From Bacillus sp. EB600 (GTDB lineage: Bacteria > Bacillota > Bacilli > Bacillales > Cytobacillaceae): a stretch of DNA of 36,915 bases. Location: the NCBI RefSeq assembly GCF_024494385.1, contig NZ_JAEVLT010000042.1, positions 1-36,915 on the forward strand, read 5' to 3'. Under the pieces are notes generated by a model. The model saw nothing but the letters and a program-made list of their open reading frames with translations. It searched no databases and had not been told where the DNA came from. Positions within the stretch are counted from its first letter, which is position 1. Every line of letters starts with the position of its first letter. Position numbers and translations under genes: made by a program. Below, one piece after another: positions 1 to 7,231 of this stretch.

Positions 1-99
1 GTTACCGTTAGCCCTCCAAGACTCGCTACGAGCGAATGGCTAGTTCTTACTCGACGGGAATCCCACCCGCTATATGATACGACCTAGGCTCGGCCGCAC
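1..99 (-). mobile_element. 5' end of a group II intron, cut by the window edge
   Basis: Read on the minus strand, this segment begins with GTGCG at 99 to 95, the conserved group II intron 5' terminus. It continues with a GC-rich, hairpin-forming stretch that resembles domain I of bacterial group II introns: a GGGATTCCC palindrome near 57-65 and a CTCG/CGAG stem near 23-33. Base composition is clearly more GC-rich than the DNA after position 100. The rest of the intron, with any reverse transcriptase gene, would lie beyond the left edge. An IS605-type end was considered, but the GTGCG start fits an intron better. The family is assigned from memory of such sequences, without alignment. Confidence 0.5.
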
Positions 100-154
100 A
101 CCTGCCAGATAGTTTAAGTGCATTCTTTCACAATCACCATATCCTGGCAATTCT

Positions 155-183
155 TTGACATATGAACGAATAATGAATATTTT
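155..183 (+). promoter_or_regulatory. Candidate sigma-A promoter for the 248 gene
   Basis: A perfect TTGACA at 155-160 is followed after 17 bases by TATTTT at 178-183, about 65 bases before the start codon at 248. This is sequence match only. Confidence 0.4.
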
Positions 184-247
184 TGATTTTACATGTATTC
201 TACTTTCTTAGGTGTATGTTTAATAGTGGAAGGGAAGGAGGAGTGAT

Positions 248-505
248 ATGGTAAAGGAAAAAGTACAACCTCATTGTGAGGTTTGTGGCAAACCTTTTAA
301 AAGGAATGACATGGTTAATACTGATACCTTGTTTACACAAATAAAGCATTCAAAGTGTTTTAATTTCAAACCTGAGTTCATTAAAGACACAGGAACCTAT
401 GAGGAAATAGTTAATAAATATCCAAAATACAAAAAGGTATTTATTGTGAAAGATAAACCTATTACAAATATATTAATAAAAGCTCAATATAAAAATAAAA
501 AATAA
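248..505 (+). CDS. Small hypothetical protein with one CxxC pair
   Basis: This 85-residue protein of unknown function has an ATG preceded by a strong AAGGAGG about 8 bases upstream and is followed directly by a terminator. It therefore looks like a real single-gene unit. Near the N-terminus it carries HCEVCGKPF (residues 9-17) and a later HSKCF, a Cys/His pattern that could bind zinc. The remainder is Lys-rich with no membrane segment. No family is recognised. It lies next to the intron end and outside the catabolic island. Confidence 0.65.
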   Translation: MVKEKVQPHCEVCGKPFKRNDMVNTDTLFTQIKHSKCFNFKPEFIKDTGTYEEIVNKYPKYKKVFIVKDKPITNILIKAQYKNKK

Positions 506-512
506 AATTATC

Positions 513-546
513 GGAAGGATTCAGAATAACAACTAAATCCTTTTTG
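513..546 (+). terminator. Rho-independent terminator after the 248 gene
   Basis: AAGGATT (515-521) pairs with AATCCTT (536-542), and a short T run follows. It sits 8 bases after the stop codon. Confidence 0.6.
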
Positions 547-594
547 ATTGGCTTTTAAATGTTAGAACTACCGGGAACCATTTTTTGCATAAAA

Positions 595-840
595 CTAAAA
601 AGGCAAATTCCAGTTATCCTCAATTTTTCTCCAAACTGATTTTTCTAATTCCTTAACTAATTCAGTAATATCCTTATCGCCATCCAAAATAACCTTTTCT
701 AACTTGGCATGATAAACATTTCTTTTTGAATCTGCTTCCAGAAATCTAAAGCCACTTGCCCAGATTGTTTGCCACTTAACGAAAAACGAACCTTTCTGTG
801 CTAATCTACTTTTAGCTATGTAATGTACTTCTATTGTCAC
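595..840 (-). CDS. Small hypothetical protein
   Basis: An 81-residue frame on the minus strand begins with GTG at 838-840. A GAGGAT-like ribosome binding site lies about 14 bases upstream, which is rather far. The product is mixed alpha/beta in character, with aromatic residues and an acidic C-terminal stretch (DGDKDITELVKELEK); no signal peptide or membrane segment is visible. No family is recognised. Its 3' end converges on the 248 gene. Confidence 0.45.
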   Translation of the reverse strand: MTIEVHYIAKSRLAQKGSFFVKWQTIWASGFRFLEADSKRNVYHAKLEKVILDGDKDITELVKELEKSVWRKIEDNWNLPF

Positions 841-983
841 ATTTATTTACTTTATCCTCATTTCTCTCCCAATTAAATTAGAAATTTTTCGTAACAGCAT
901 AATGTGATATTGCATGAAATTACCCTAAGTTACATTATACCAAACGTACGTTTCTATATATATTTTACAGTTAAATCCTCCTA

Positions 984-1019
984 AATAAAAAAATGCCTAG
1001 AAGGATGTTTCCTCTAGGC
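984..1019 (-). terminator. Minus-strand terminator
   Basis: GCCTAGA (995-1001) pairs with TCTAGGC (1013-1019). On the minus strand the stem is followed by a run of seven T (987-993 on the plus strand read as A). No intact gene ends here, so it may be left over from a lost gene. Confidence 0.5.
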
Positions 1020-1121
1020 TAAATTTATATTTTATCGATTTTAATTTCTCTTTTGGCATACTATCACATCTCAAAACTGATAAATTGGTATTAAATAAGT
1101 ACTAACTTTTTAAAAATTAAA

Positions 1122-1161
1122 GGTCACCACACTGGTCACGCTCTGGTCACATCGTGGTCAC
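1122..1161. repeat. Four GGTCAC direct repeats, 11-12 bases apart
   Basis: GGTCAC occurs at 1122, 1134, 1145 and 1156. Near-helical spacing is typical of integrase arm-type binding sites. The array lies about 120 bases left of the tRNA T-arm remnant at 1279. Confidence 0.6.
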
Positions 1162-1278
1162 ACACTATCGAAAATCACCGGAAACTAGGGTTCATTTAAA
1201 AATTAAAAACCTCCTAAAACGCTTGATATGAAGCCATTCCTGGGCATATTGGGTAATTACAGGATATTTTACTCTCCA

Positions 1279-1315
1279 CCCTGGCAGCGTTGAGGTCAGG
1301 GGTTCGAGCCCCCTA
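1279..1315 (+). repeat. tRNA T-arm remnant, att-like direct repeat (left copy)
   Basis: This 37-base segment contains a perfect T-arm, AGGGG-TTCGAGC-CCCCT, preceded by CTGGCAGCGTTGAGGTC. There is no 5' tRNA half upstream and no matching acceptor stem, so it is not a working tRNA. The same segment recurs in the same orientation at 25466-25501 with only small differences. tRNA 3' ends are common attachment sites for integrative elements, so these are candidate attL/attR scars. Confidence 0.6.
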
Positions 1316-1352
1316 AATATAGCAATAAGGATTTAATGATCGTGAAAAATCA

Positions 1353-1396
1353 GCCGGGTAAAGATATGTACAATTTACCCGGCAAGGTTTTATTTT
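1353..1396. terminator. Strong terminator, possibly bidirectional
   Basis: GCCGGGTAAA (1353-1362) pairs with TTTACCCGGC (1374-1383). A T-rich tract follows on the plus strand (GGTTTTATTTT) and another, TGATTTTT, on the minus strand. Confidence 0.6.
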
Positions 1397-1689
1397 ATTG
1401 CAGCATTAAGATGTTCAAGTACGTTTAAACTTCCGGCATGCTTTATCTAGAATAAGAAGAAATAAAAGGAAGTCATTTCGTTCTGCTACTTTGTAGCCAA
1501 ACTTTCTAACGTGCACTTTAGATTCCCCTCATTTTTAATTCTCTTTTCTATAATTCTACTATAATCGTTCGTAAAAGTGTGTTAAAGACAGAAAACCTTC
1601 ATAAATTATTTTTCAAGTTTTACGAACATGAAAGGTGGCTATTTTTGAACAAAAAATACAACTTTTAGACAAAATTAAATGATCGTTTT

Positions 1690-1821
1690 TTAAACTGAAT
1701 TTTTCTGGAAACAATGTTGTTCCGCATCCCTATACGCAGCTGTAGGTTCAACTTCATTTTTAGCAAAATCACGGACCATTTTTCGAATCATTTCATGTTC
1801 TTCTGATAAATTAAAATTCAC
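1690..1821 (-). pseudogene. Acyl-CoA dehydrogenase, N-terminal stub
   Basis: From a GTG at 1819-1821 the minus strand encodes about 43 residues, including EEHEMIRKMVRDFAKNEVEP, and then stops at 1690. This matches the first ~35 residues of the intact acyl-CoA dehydrogenase encoded at 14701-15840 almost residue for residue. It then degrades (DAEQHCFQKNSV). About 335 residues, including the flavin and catalytic regions, are gone. It is a dead paralogue and shows that the island once carried at least two such genes. Confidence 0.8.
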
Positions 1822-2199
1822 TGTTCTGCACCCTTAAATTCTATCTATTTAAATGATTACTAGATATACAGTCAAACAACTATTACAATCAAGAATTAAT
1901 CTATCTGTCCCCTTTTGTATCAACTTTTTAACACAGATAAAGGGGATGAAATAGAATTTGGTTCCCCTTCTCTATAACTTCGAGTACATCATATAACCCC
2001 ATCGTTTCCTATTTACCATACATTAATCCAAGATTACGACATTATCTCTATAGAATTATCAAATTACAATATAATTTAAAGATTCCGAATTTAATAACGA
2101 CTATTCATTAACTTCTGATCAATTGGTACCCCATTAAGATATTCTTTATATTGATAGGTACTTCAAGCTTCTTACACACCTTTAAGGTGAATCACATTT
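1822..2199. other. Intergenic, no gene seen
   Basis: AT-rich DNA downstream of the beta-keto acid cleavage gene. The only structure seen is a TCCCCTTT (1908-1915) / AAAGGGGA (1939-1946) inverted repeat. Confidence 0.5.
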
Positions 2200-3135
2200 T
2201 TATCTGGTAAAAACTGATTGTTTAAGTCCTAATGTTTCTCTTGCTTCAGCAGGTGTCATTGGTTCGTAGTCGAATTCTTTCATGATACGGACCATTTTTT
2301 CTACTAATTCAGCATTGTTTTTAGCTTTGACACCTTTACTCAAGTATAAGTTATCTTCCATACCTACACGCACATGTCCACCTAAAAACAAGTTTTGTGT
2401 GCAAATTGGGAATTCTTGTCTTCCTGCACCGAATGCGGACCATTCATAGCCATTTTCACCGAATAGACGGTCAGCTGTTTGTTTCATATTCATTAGTTCA
2501 TATTCATTAGCAGCTATCGCACCATTAATGCCCATAACAAATTGTAGGAACGGTTTCCCTTCAAACCAACCATTTTGTTGCATAAATTTGACATTGTATA
2601 TGTGACCTACATCATAGCATTCCAGTTCAGGCTTTGTGCCGCTATTTCTAAAGATTTTCAACAAACCCTCAATATCTACAAAATTGTTGGTGAAAACTTG
2701 ACCTTTTGTATTTTCAAGGTATTCTCTTTCCCAATCAAATTTAAATTCTTTATAACGCTCACCTAAAGGGTATAGACCCCAGTTGATCGATCCACAATTC
2801 ATAGAAGCCAGTTCTGGTTTAAATTCAGGAACGACAGCACCTCTTTGTTCAATTGTCATTCCCAATCCGCCGCCGGTTGTTATACAGATGATGACATCTT
2901 TATTCACTGCTCTAATTTTGTCTATAATTTTTCTATATAAGTTCAGGTCGGATGATGGTTGACCATTCTCAGGATTCCTTGCATGAATATGCACACTGGA
3001 AGCACCAGCATTAGCTGCATCAATCGCATTTTGGGAGATCTCATCAGGTGTTATCGGTAGATACTCTGACATTGTTGGAACATGGATAGACCCTGTAATA
3101 GAAGCACTAATTATTCTTTTAAATTTCTTTGTCAT
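2200..3135 (-). CDS. Beta-keto acid cleavage enzyme (BKACE, DUF849)
   Basis: This 311-residue protein has the usual BKACE length. The family condenses a beta-keto acid with acetyl-CoA to give acetoacetate plus a new CoA ester, using zinc. Visible signatures are VHIHARNPENGQPS (zinc ligands H49 and H51), the GGGLG loop, and GGHVRVGMEDN near the C-terminus, which supplies the conserved Arg and acidic residue. AGGAGGAATAAAA precedes the ATG. The best-known member is Kce of lysine fermentation, but the family has many substrates. Beside CoA-transferase and beta-oxidation genes it may handle a beta-keto acid formed from a ring-cleavage or side-chain product. The family call is firm; the substrate is unknown. 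Confidence 0.9.
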   Translation of the reverse strand: MTKKFKRIISASITGSIHVPTMSEYLPITPDEISQNAIDAANAGASSVHIHARNPENGQPSSDLNLYRKIIDKIRAVNKDVIICITTGGGLGMTIEQRGAVVPEFKPELASMNCGSINWGLYPLGERYKEFKFDWEREYLENTKGQVFTNNFVDIEGLLKIFRNSGTKPELECYDVGHIYNVKFMQQNGWFEGKPFLQFVMGINGAIAANEYELMNMKQTADRLFGENGYEWSAFGAGRQEFPICTQNLFLGGHVRVGMEDNLYLSKGVKAKNNAELVEKMVRIMKEFDYEPMTPAEARETLGLKQSVFTR

Positions 3136-3255
3136 TTTTATTCCTCCTAGTAAAATAAGATAATATTTGCTGATTAAATCGACATATTTATTATTTGCAG
3201 GATTGCGCTGTATTTCTCTTAAGAAAACCTATCGCAAAGACCCCCACTAGTCCAA

Positions 3256-3408
3256 TCAGTAATGCTGACATTCATGTAACAATGACTCTGCTAACTGTTT
3301 ACTATCCGCGTATCCATATAATCTCCACCCATCAACTAACTTGTCCATTACTAAGTCGAAATGTTCAAAAATAACTTCCTCCTCTTGACAATACATCACG
3401 TAATACAT
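3256..3408 (-). CDS. Small hypothetical protein, 50 residues
   Basis: A short minus-strand frame lies in the gap between the crotonase pseudogene and the BKACE gene. It starts at the ATG 3406-3408 behind an AAGGTG-type site about 10 bases upstream and stops at 3256. The product is acidic and protein-like, with EEEVIFEHFDLVMDKLVDGW (residues 9-28), an amphipathic helix pattern, and a His/Cys tail HECQHY. No family is recognised. It could be an independent small gene or a fragment of a larger one. Confidence 0.4.
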   Translation of the reverse strand: MYYVMYCQEEEVIFEHFDLVMDKLVDGWRLYGYADSKQLAESLLHECQHY

Positions 3409-3510
3409 ATCAAAAATCACACCTTAAACATTGTTAAGCCTCATTTTTACGAAGTGAGTACATTTATAAAAATTGGTAATGTGCAAAAGCATTGATTTAC
3501 AATTCCGATA

Positions 3511-4295
3511 TTATTCTCCTGTAAATAAAGAATGCCGTTTTTCTAAAAATGCTGACATTCCTTCTGTCTGATCATTCGTGGAGAAAAGGGAACCAAATAA
3601 ATCTGTTTCTAAGGATAAAGCACGTTCAAAGTCAAGGTTTAATCCATCGTTTACAGCTTTTTTACTGAAACTAACTCCGAGCGGTGACTTAGTGGCTATC
3701 CTTTTTGCAATAGTTTTTGCTTCCTTCAGTACCTCAGATGAATCTACTACTCGGTTTACCAAACCATTTTCATAGGCACGCTCGACATTAATCATATCCC
3801 CTGTAAACAAAATTTCTTTAGCAATCCCTGCACCTACAAGACGGGAAAGACGTTGGGAACCGCCAAAACCTGCCATAATCCCCAGTCCTACTTCAGGCTG
3901 GCCAAATTTTGCCTTGTTACTGGCAATACGAATATCGCATGCCATTGCCAGTTCGCAACCTCCGCAGAGAGCGAATCCGTTCACGGTAGCAATGACCGGT
4001 TTGCTTAAATTCTCAATTTTCGAAAATACCTTATTTCCTAGTGAAGAAAATGCACGAGCTTCCAACACATCTTTATGTAGCATTTCCGCTATATCTGCCC
4101 CCGCAACGAAAGCCTTTTCTCCAGCTCCTGTTACAATTACAGCAAAAATCAAAGGATCTTGTTCGATTAAATCAACTGCATCTGACAACTCCCTTAGTAC
4201 TTCCGAATTAATGCATTTAAATACTTCGGCCTATTGATGGTAATAACAGCGATATTTCCATCAACGGAATAGATGATTGTGTTAAATTCCCTCAT
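3511..4295 (-). pseudogene. Enoyl-CoA hydratase (crotonase) with a frameshift
   Basis: This crotonase of about 261 residues starts with ATG at 4293-4295 behind AAAGGAGAGAAACG. It is broken near 4206-4212, where one A is missing from a TTAAATT-like run. Before the break it reads NIAVITINRPKYLNAL; after it, RELSDAVDLIEQDP and onward to the stop at 3511. The oxyanion-hole loop (AGADIAEM), the NGFALCGGCELAMACD segment with the first catalytic Glu, and QPEVGLGIMAGFGG are all intact. It resembles short-chain crotonases of butyrate or phenylacetate-type beta-oxidation. A single-base error in the sequence would restore a normal gene. Confidence 0.8.
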
Positions 4296-4307
4296 CGTTT
4301 CTCTCCT

Positions 4308-4935
4308 TTAGCTATAAACATAAAATCCACGTCCGGTTTTAACACCAAGCCATCCAGCTTCCACATATTTCCTTAACAACGGGCATGGCCGGTATTTTGG
4401 ATCTCCAAATCCTTCATGGAGTACTTCCATAATAGCTAGGCAAGTGTCTAATCCAGTATAATCAGCAAGCGTAATAGGTCCCATTGGATGATTAGCTCCG
4501 AGTTTTATCACTTCGTCAATTCCTTCTGGAGTAGAAATCCCTTCATATACGGCATATATGGCCTCATTAATCATTGGAATAAGAATTCGATTTACAGCAA
4601 AACCTGGAAAATCCTTTATGCCCACAGGTATTTTTTTCATTTCCTTCGCTAGATCTTCAACAATTGAAAATATTTCATCAGATGTAGCTAATCCTCTGTT
4701 TACTTCTACCAGTTTCATAACCGGAACAGGGTTAAAGAAATGCATTCCAATCACTTTCTCAGGCCGATTAGTTACTGATGTAATTTCTGGTTATTGGCAA
4801 GGAAGAAGTATTCGTGACAAGAATTGCATTTTCGGGTGCTATTCTATCCAGTTTTCGGAATACTTCCAGCTTAATGTCTCTATTTTCAGTGGCTGCCTCA
4901 ATCACCAATTGAACATCTTTCATTAACTGCTTCAT
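4308..4935 (-). pseudogene. 3-hydroxybutyryl-CoA dehydrogenase remnant
   Basis: The C-terminal domain is intact (GMHFFNPVPVMKLVEV, then ANHPMGPITLADYTGLD, ending GRGFYVYS at 4308). Upstream, the fragment LVIEAATENRDIKLEVF and NAILVTNTSSLPIT sits in another frame, separated by one extra A near 4785-4795. The first ~80 residues, which carry the GxGxxG NAD-binding fold, are missing. About 209 of the usual ~283 codons survive. It lies 12 bases downstream of the crotonase pseudogene start, so the two were probably cotranscribed. This is a truncated, frameshifted beta-oxidation gene. Confidence 0.85.
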
Positions 4936-5006
4936 TAACCGTTAGTCCCCATTAAGAGATTTTATAAAAAGTGAGTTCTATTCTATTAAGACTTCTTTAA
5001 AGATAA

Positions 5007-5801
5007 TCAATCTCTTAAAAAGTTAGCTTTCCGTTTTTCTATGAAGGAAGAAATCCCTTCTTTTCCTTCCTCACTACTTGCTCTTTCAGCAAGCTGTAAA
5101 GCCTCCATACTCATCTGCGACTCAAGTGTTTCTTGTAAAGAATGATAAAATAGTTTCTTGGTTGCGCCATATGCATCCGTAGGTCCAGTTGCTAACGTTT
5201 CACTAAGACTAAGTACAGTATCCATTAATTGGTCTTGTTGGATGACATGATTGATAATTCCCCACTCCATTGCTTCATTTGCATCCAATTGTCGATTTGT
5301 ATACATTAACTCTATTGCCCGTTTCATCCCGACAATTCGTGGTAAGAAGTAACTTCCTGATCCATCAGGAGTTAATCCAACTCGGTTATAAGCCATGACA
5401 AATTTGGCCTGTTCAGAAGCATAAGCCATGTCACAAGCTAATACAAGACCCATACCAGCACCAGCTGCAACTCCATTTATTGCACCAATTAGCGGTTTGT
5501 TCATTCTAGTCAAATAAGAAATCGCATGATGCAGATAAGTTGTTACTATTTTTAGATGCGAGCTAATTCCTTCCCCTTCTTGGGCAAAGCTTTTTAGATC
5601 TCCCCCTACAGAAAATGTATTTCCTACACCCGTAAGGACAACTGCTCTTATGGATTTACTGTCCGAACAAAAAATAGAAACATCCAACAATTCTTTTACC
5701 ATCTGTTCATTTAACGCATTTCCCGCTTCAGGACGGTTTAAGGTAATGATCCCAACATGACTTTTAATAGATAAATGTACAAGGTTATTTTCCAATTGCA
5801 T
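5007..5801 (-). CDS. Enoyl-CoA hydratase/isomerase, PaaG-like
   Basis: An intact 264-residue crotonase with AAAAGGAGA just before the ATG. It has the substrate loop TFSVGGDLKSF, the oxyanion segment NGVAAGAGMGLVLACDMAYA and GLTPDGSGSYFLPRIVG. The last has Asp in the position used by PaaG-type isomerases instead of a catalytic Glu. It should hydrate or isomerise enoyl-CoA intermediates. It is the only clearly intact member of a run of thiolase, crotonase and dehydrogenase genes, and may act on a CoA ester from ring cleavage or side-chain oxidation. The precise reaction is inferred. Confidence 0.88.
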   Translation of the reverse strand: MQLENNLVHLSIKSHVGIITLNRPEAGNALNEQMVKELLDVSIFCSDSKSIRAVVLTGVGNTFSVGGDLKSFAQEGEGISSHLKIVTTYLHHAISYLTRMNKPLIGAINGVAAGAGMGLVLACDMAYASEQAKFVMAYNRVGLTPDGSGSYFLPRIVGMKRAIELMYTNRQLDANEAMEWGIINHVIQQDQLMDTVLSLSETLATGPTDAYGATKKLFYHSLQETLESQMSMEALQLAERASSEEGKEGISSFIEKRKANFLRD

Positions 5802-5850
5802 TCTCCTTTTACGTGCATTTCTATGAAAATATGGAGCTAGTTAAACACAT

Positions 5851-5965
5851 TTACACATTTTCTAAAATAATGGCAATCCCTTGCCCGCCACCAATACAAA
5901 GTGTAGCTAATCCATATTTCACATTATACGGTTCTTGCTCCATCAACAATATAAGTTGCCATTTA
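5851..5965 (-). pseudogene. Thiolase C-terminal remnant
   Basis: The last ~35 codons of a thiolase remain. They contain VKYGLATLCIGGGQG, the C-terminal catalytic Cys/Gly-rich motif, followed by IAIILENV and a stop at 5851. Upstream the frame runs into the inverted repeat at 5995-6054, where similarity ends. The lost gene would complete the beta-oxidation set with the two crotonases and the dehydrogenase. Confidence 0.8.
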
Positions 5966-5994
5966 TTATTCACCTCCATTACTTGCATTATAAA

Positions 5995-6054
5995 GGTGTC
6001 AGGCATCCTCAAAATACAAAAAGTAAAAATGCCCATTTTGAGGTGCCTGACACC
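5995..6054. repeat. Large inverted repeat GGTGTCAGGC...GCCTGACACC
   Basis: GGTGTCAGGCATCCTCAAAA (5995-6014) faces a near-perfect complement at 6035-6054, with a loop of about 20 bases. Short GGTGTCAGGC hairpins are a familiar intergenic repeat in Bacillus-type genomes. It lies between the extradiol dioxygenase gene and the thiolase remnant, possibly at the point where the thiolase was lost. Confidence 0.7.
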
Positions 6055-6096
6055 GCTCATTTATTGCTCTACAAACATAAGAATCGTACCTATGTT

Positions 6097-6981
6097 TTAT
6101 ACTTTAGCCAAATCTACTTCGAATTCTGTTCCCCAAGCACTTAAGGCTTCCCATGTCTTTGGTTTAAGCGGTAATTCCTCATGCCATGGACGAGGCTCGA
6201 AAATACCAAGCTCTGGAATAAGCACATCTAAATCCGTAAACAATTCAATCACATTTTGATCTGGATCATGATGATAGGTGGCAATGTTATGTCCTGCTGT
6301 ATGACGGGATGGACCCCAAAGGATTGGTCGGCCATGCTTCGCCAATATATCCGAACTCGCATATTGATGACTGGCATCTTTTAATTGGAAAGCAATATGA
6401 TGAAGGCGTGTCTTATTAGATGCCACGATATTGAGAACATGGTGATCAAGGTTACATGTTAGAAAGTTAGCAAATTCTTCACCAATCTTATCTGTAAATG
6501 TAAATCCTAATGCTTCTTGATAAAATTGTAATGTCTTTAAATAATTATCTGCATAGAAGGCAATATGTCCTAATTTAAGTGGAACAATCCCTGATGAACC
6601 GTAACCAGGCGCTGGTTGATCCATCTCTGTAAATAATTCGAGGGTATTTCCTGCTGGATCCTGTAATTCGATGAATTTTGAAATACCCGGCTTTGCGTCT
6701 ACTTTTAAGATAGATTCAATACCTTGTACATGTAATTGATGTTGGACTTCCTCCAAGCTCAATTGACCATCTAATTGGTAACCATAACGATGCATTCCTT
6801 TTTGATTTGATGGAGTAATCACAATATTATGATGGTCGAGTCCGTTACTCAAATACGTTTTACCATCTACTTCTTCTGTAATACGATAACCCATTGTATT
6901 CGTATAATATTCTGTTAATTTTTCTGGCTCCTGAGAATAGAAATCGGCAAACGCTAATCGAAATACTTTTAATTTTGACAT
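6097..6981 (-). CDS. Extradiol ring-cleavage dioxygenase (VOC type I)
   Basis: A 294-residue two-domain vicinal-oxygen-chelate protein. The C-terminal domain has the Fe(II) triad H139 (LGHIAF), H195 (LHHIAF) and E246 (NVIELF), spaced as in catechol 2,3-dioxygenases. Second-shell histidines lie in GPSRHTAGHN and ATYHHDPDQN. The N-terminal domain is a structural duplicate without metal ligands. It should open the ring of a catechol made by the MhpA-like hydroxylase encoded just upstream. AGGAGG lies 8 bases before the ATG at 6979-6981, which is preferred over a TTG one codon earlier. It is distinct from the dioxygenase at 24015, so the island has two cleavage enzymes. Confidence 0.88.
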   Translation of the reverse strand: MSKLKVFRLAFADFYSQEPEKLTEYYTNTMGYRITEEVDGKTYLSNGLDHHNIVITPSNQKGMHRYGYQLDGQLSLEEVQHQLHVQGIESILKVDAKPGISKFIELQDPAGNTLELFTEMDQPAPGYGSSGIVPLKLGHIAFYADNYLKTLQFYQEALGFTFTDKIGEEFANFLTCNLDHHVLNIVASNKTRLHHIAFQLKDASHQYASSDILAKHGRPILWGPSRHTAGHNIATYHHDPDQNVIELFTDLDVLIPELGIFEPRPWHEELPLKPKTWEALSAWGTEFEVDLAKV

Positions 6982-7141
6982 CAAATATTCCTCCTAAATG
7001 GTTTTAAAAGAGTTAATATTTATTTATAAAGCACTTTGAATACGATTGATCTTTGTTCTATGAAAGTTGTTTTCTATCATTTAGCCTAAAATTATGTTAC
7101 TATAATCTATGGCTTACTCAAGCCAATCCATGTCCTTATCG

Positions 7142-7172
7142 TTATTGATTAGCCCCCGAAGCCAATCAATAA
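7142..7172. repeat. Intercistronic hairpin
   Basis: TTATTGATT (7142-7150) pairs with AATCAATAA (7164-7172) around a GC-rich loop; a smaller GGCT/AGCC hairpin lies near 7112-7128. Neither is followed by a T run. They lie between the hydroxylase and the dioxygenase and could process or stabilise the mRNA. Confidence 0.4.
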
Positions 7173-7231
7173 TGAATTTATTAAGGATCATGACTTATGA
7201 AACAGTAGCTGCATTTTTCGTTAGGTTTGAC

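Noticed and set aside
1122..1161. GGTCAC array as a CRISPR-like repeat
   Set aside because: Units are 6 bases with 5-6 base gaps, far too short for CRISPR; spacing fits protein-binding sites.
1279..1315. Functional tRNA gene
   Set aside because: Only the T-arm region is present; no D-arm, anticodon arm or acceptor pairing was found upstream.
1387..1440. Minus-strand HAGSLNVLEHLNAAIK followed by a stop and the 1353 terminator
   Set aside because: It looks like a gene tail but only 16 codons are open; too short to assign.
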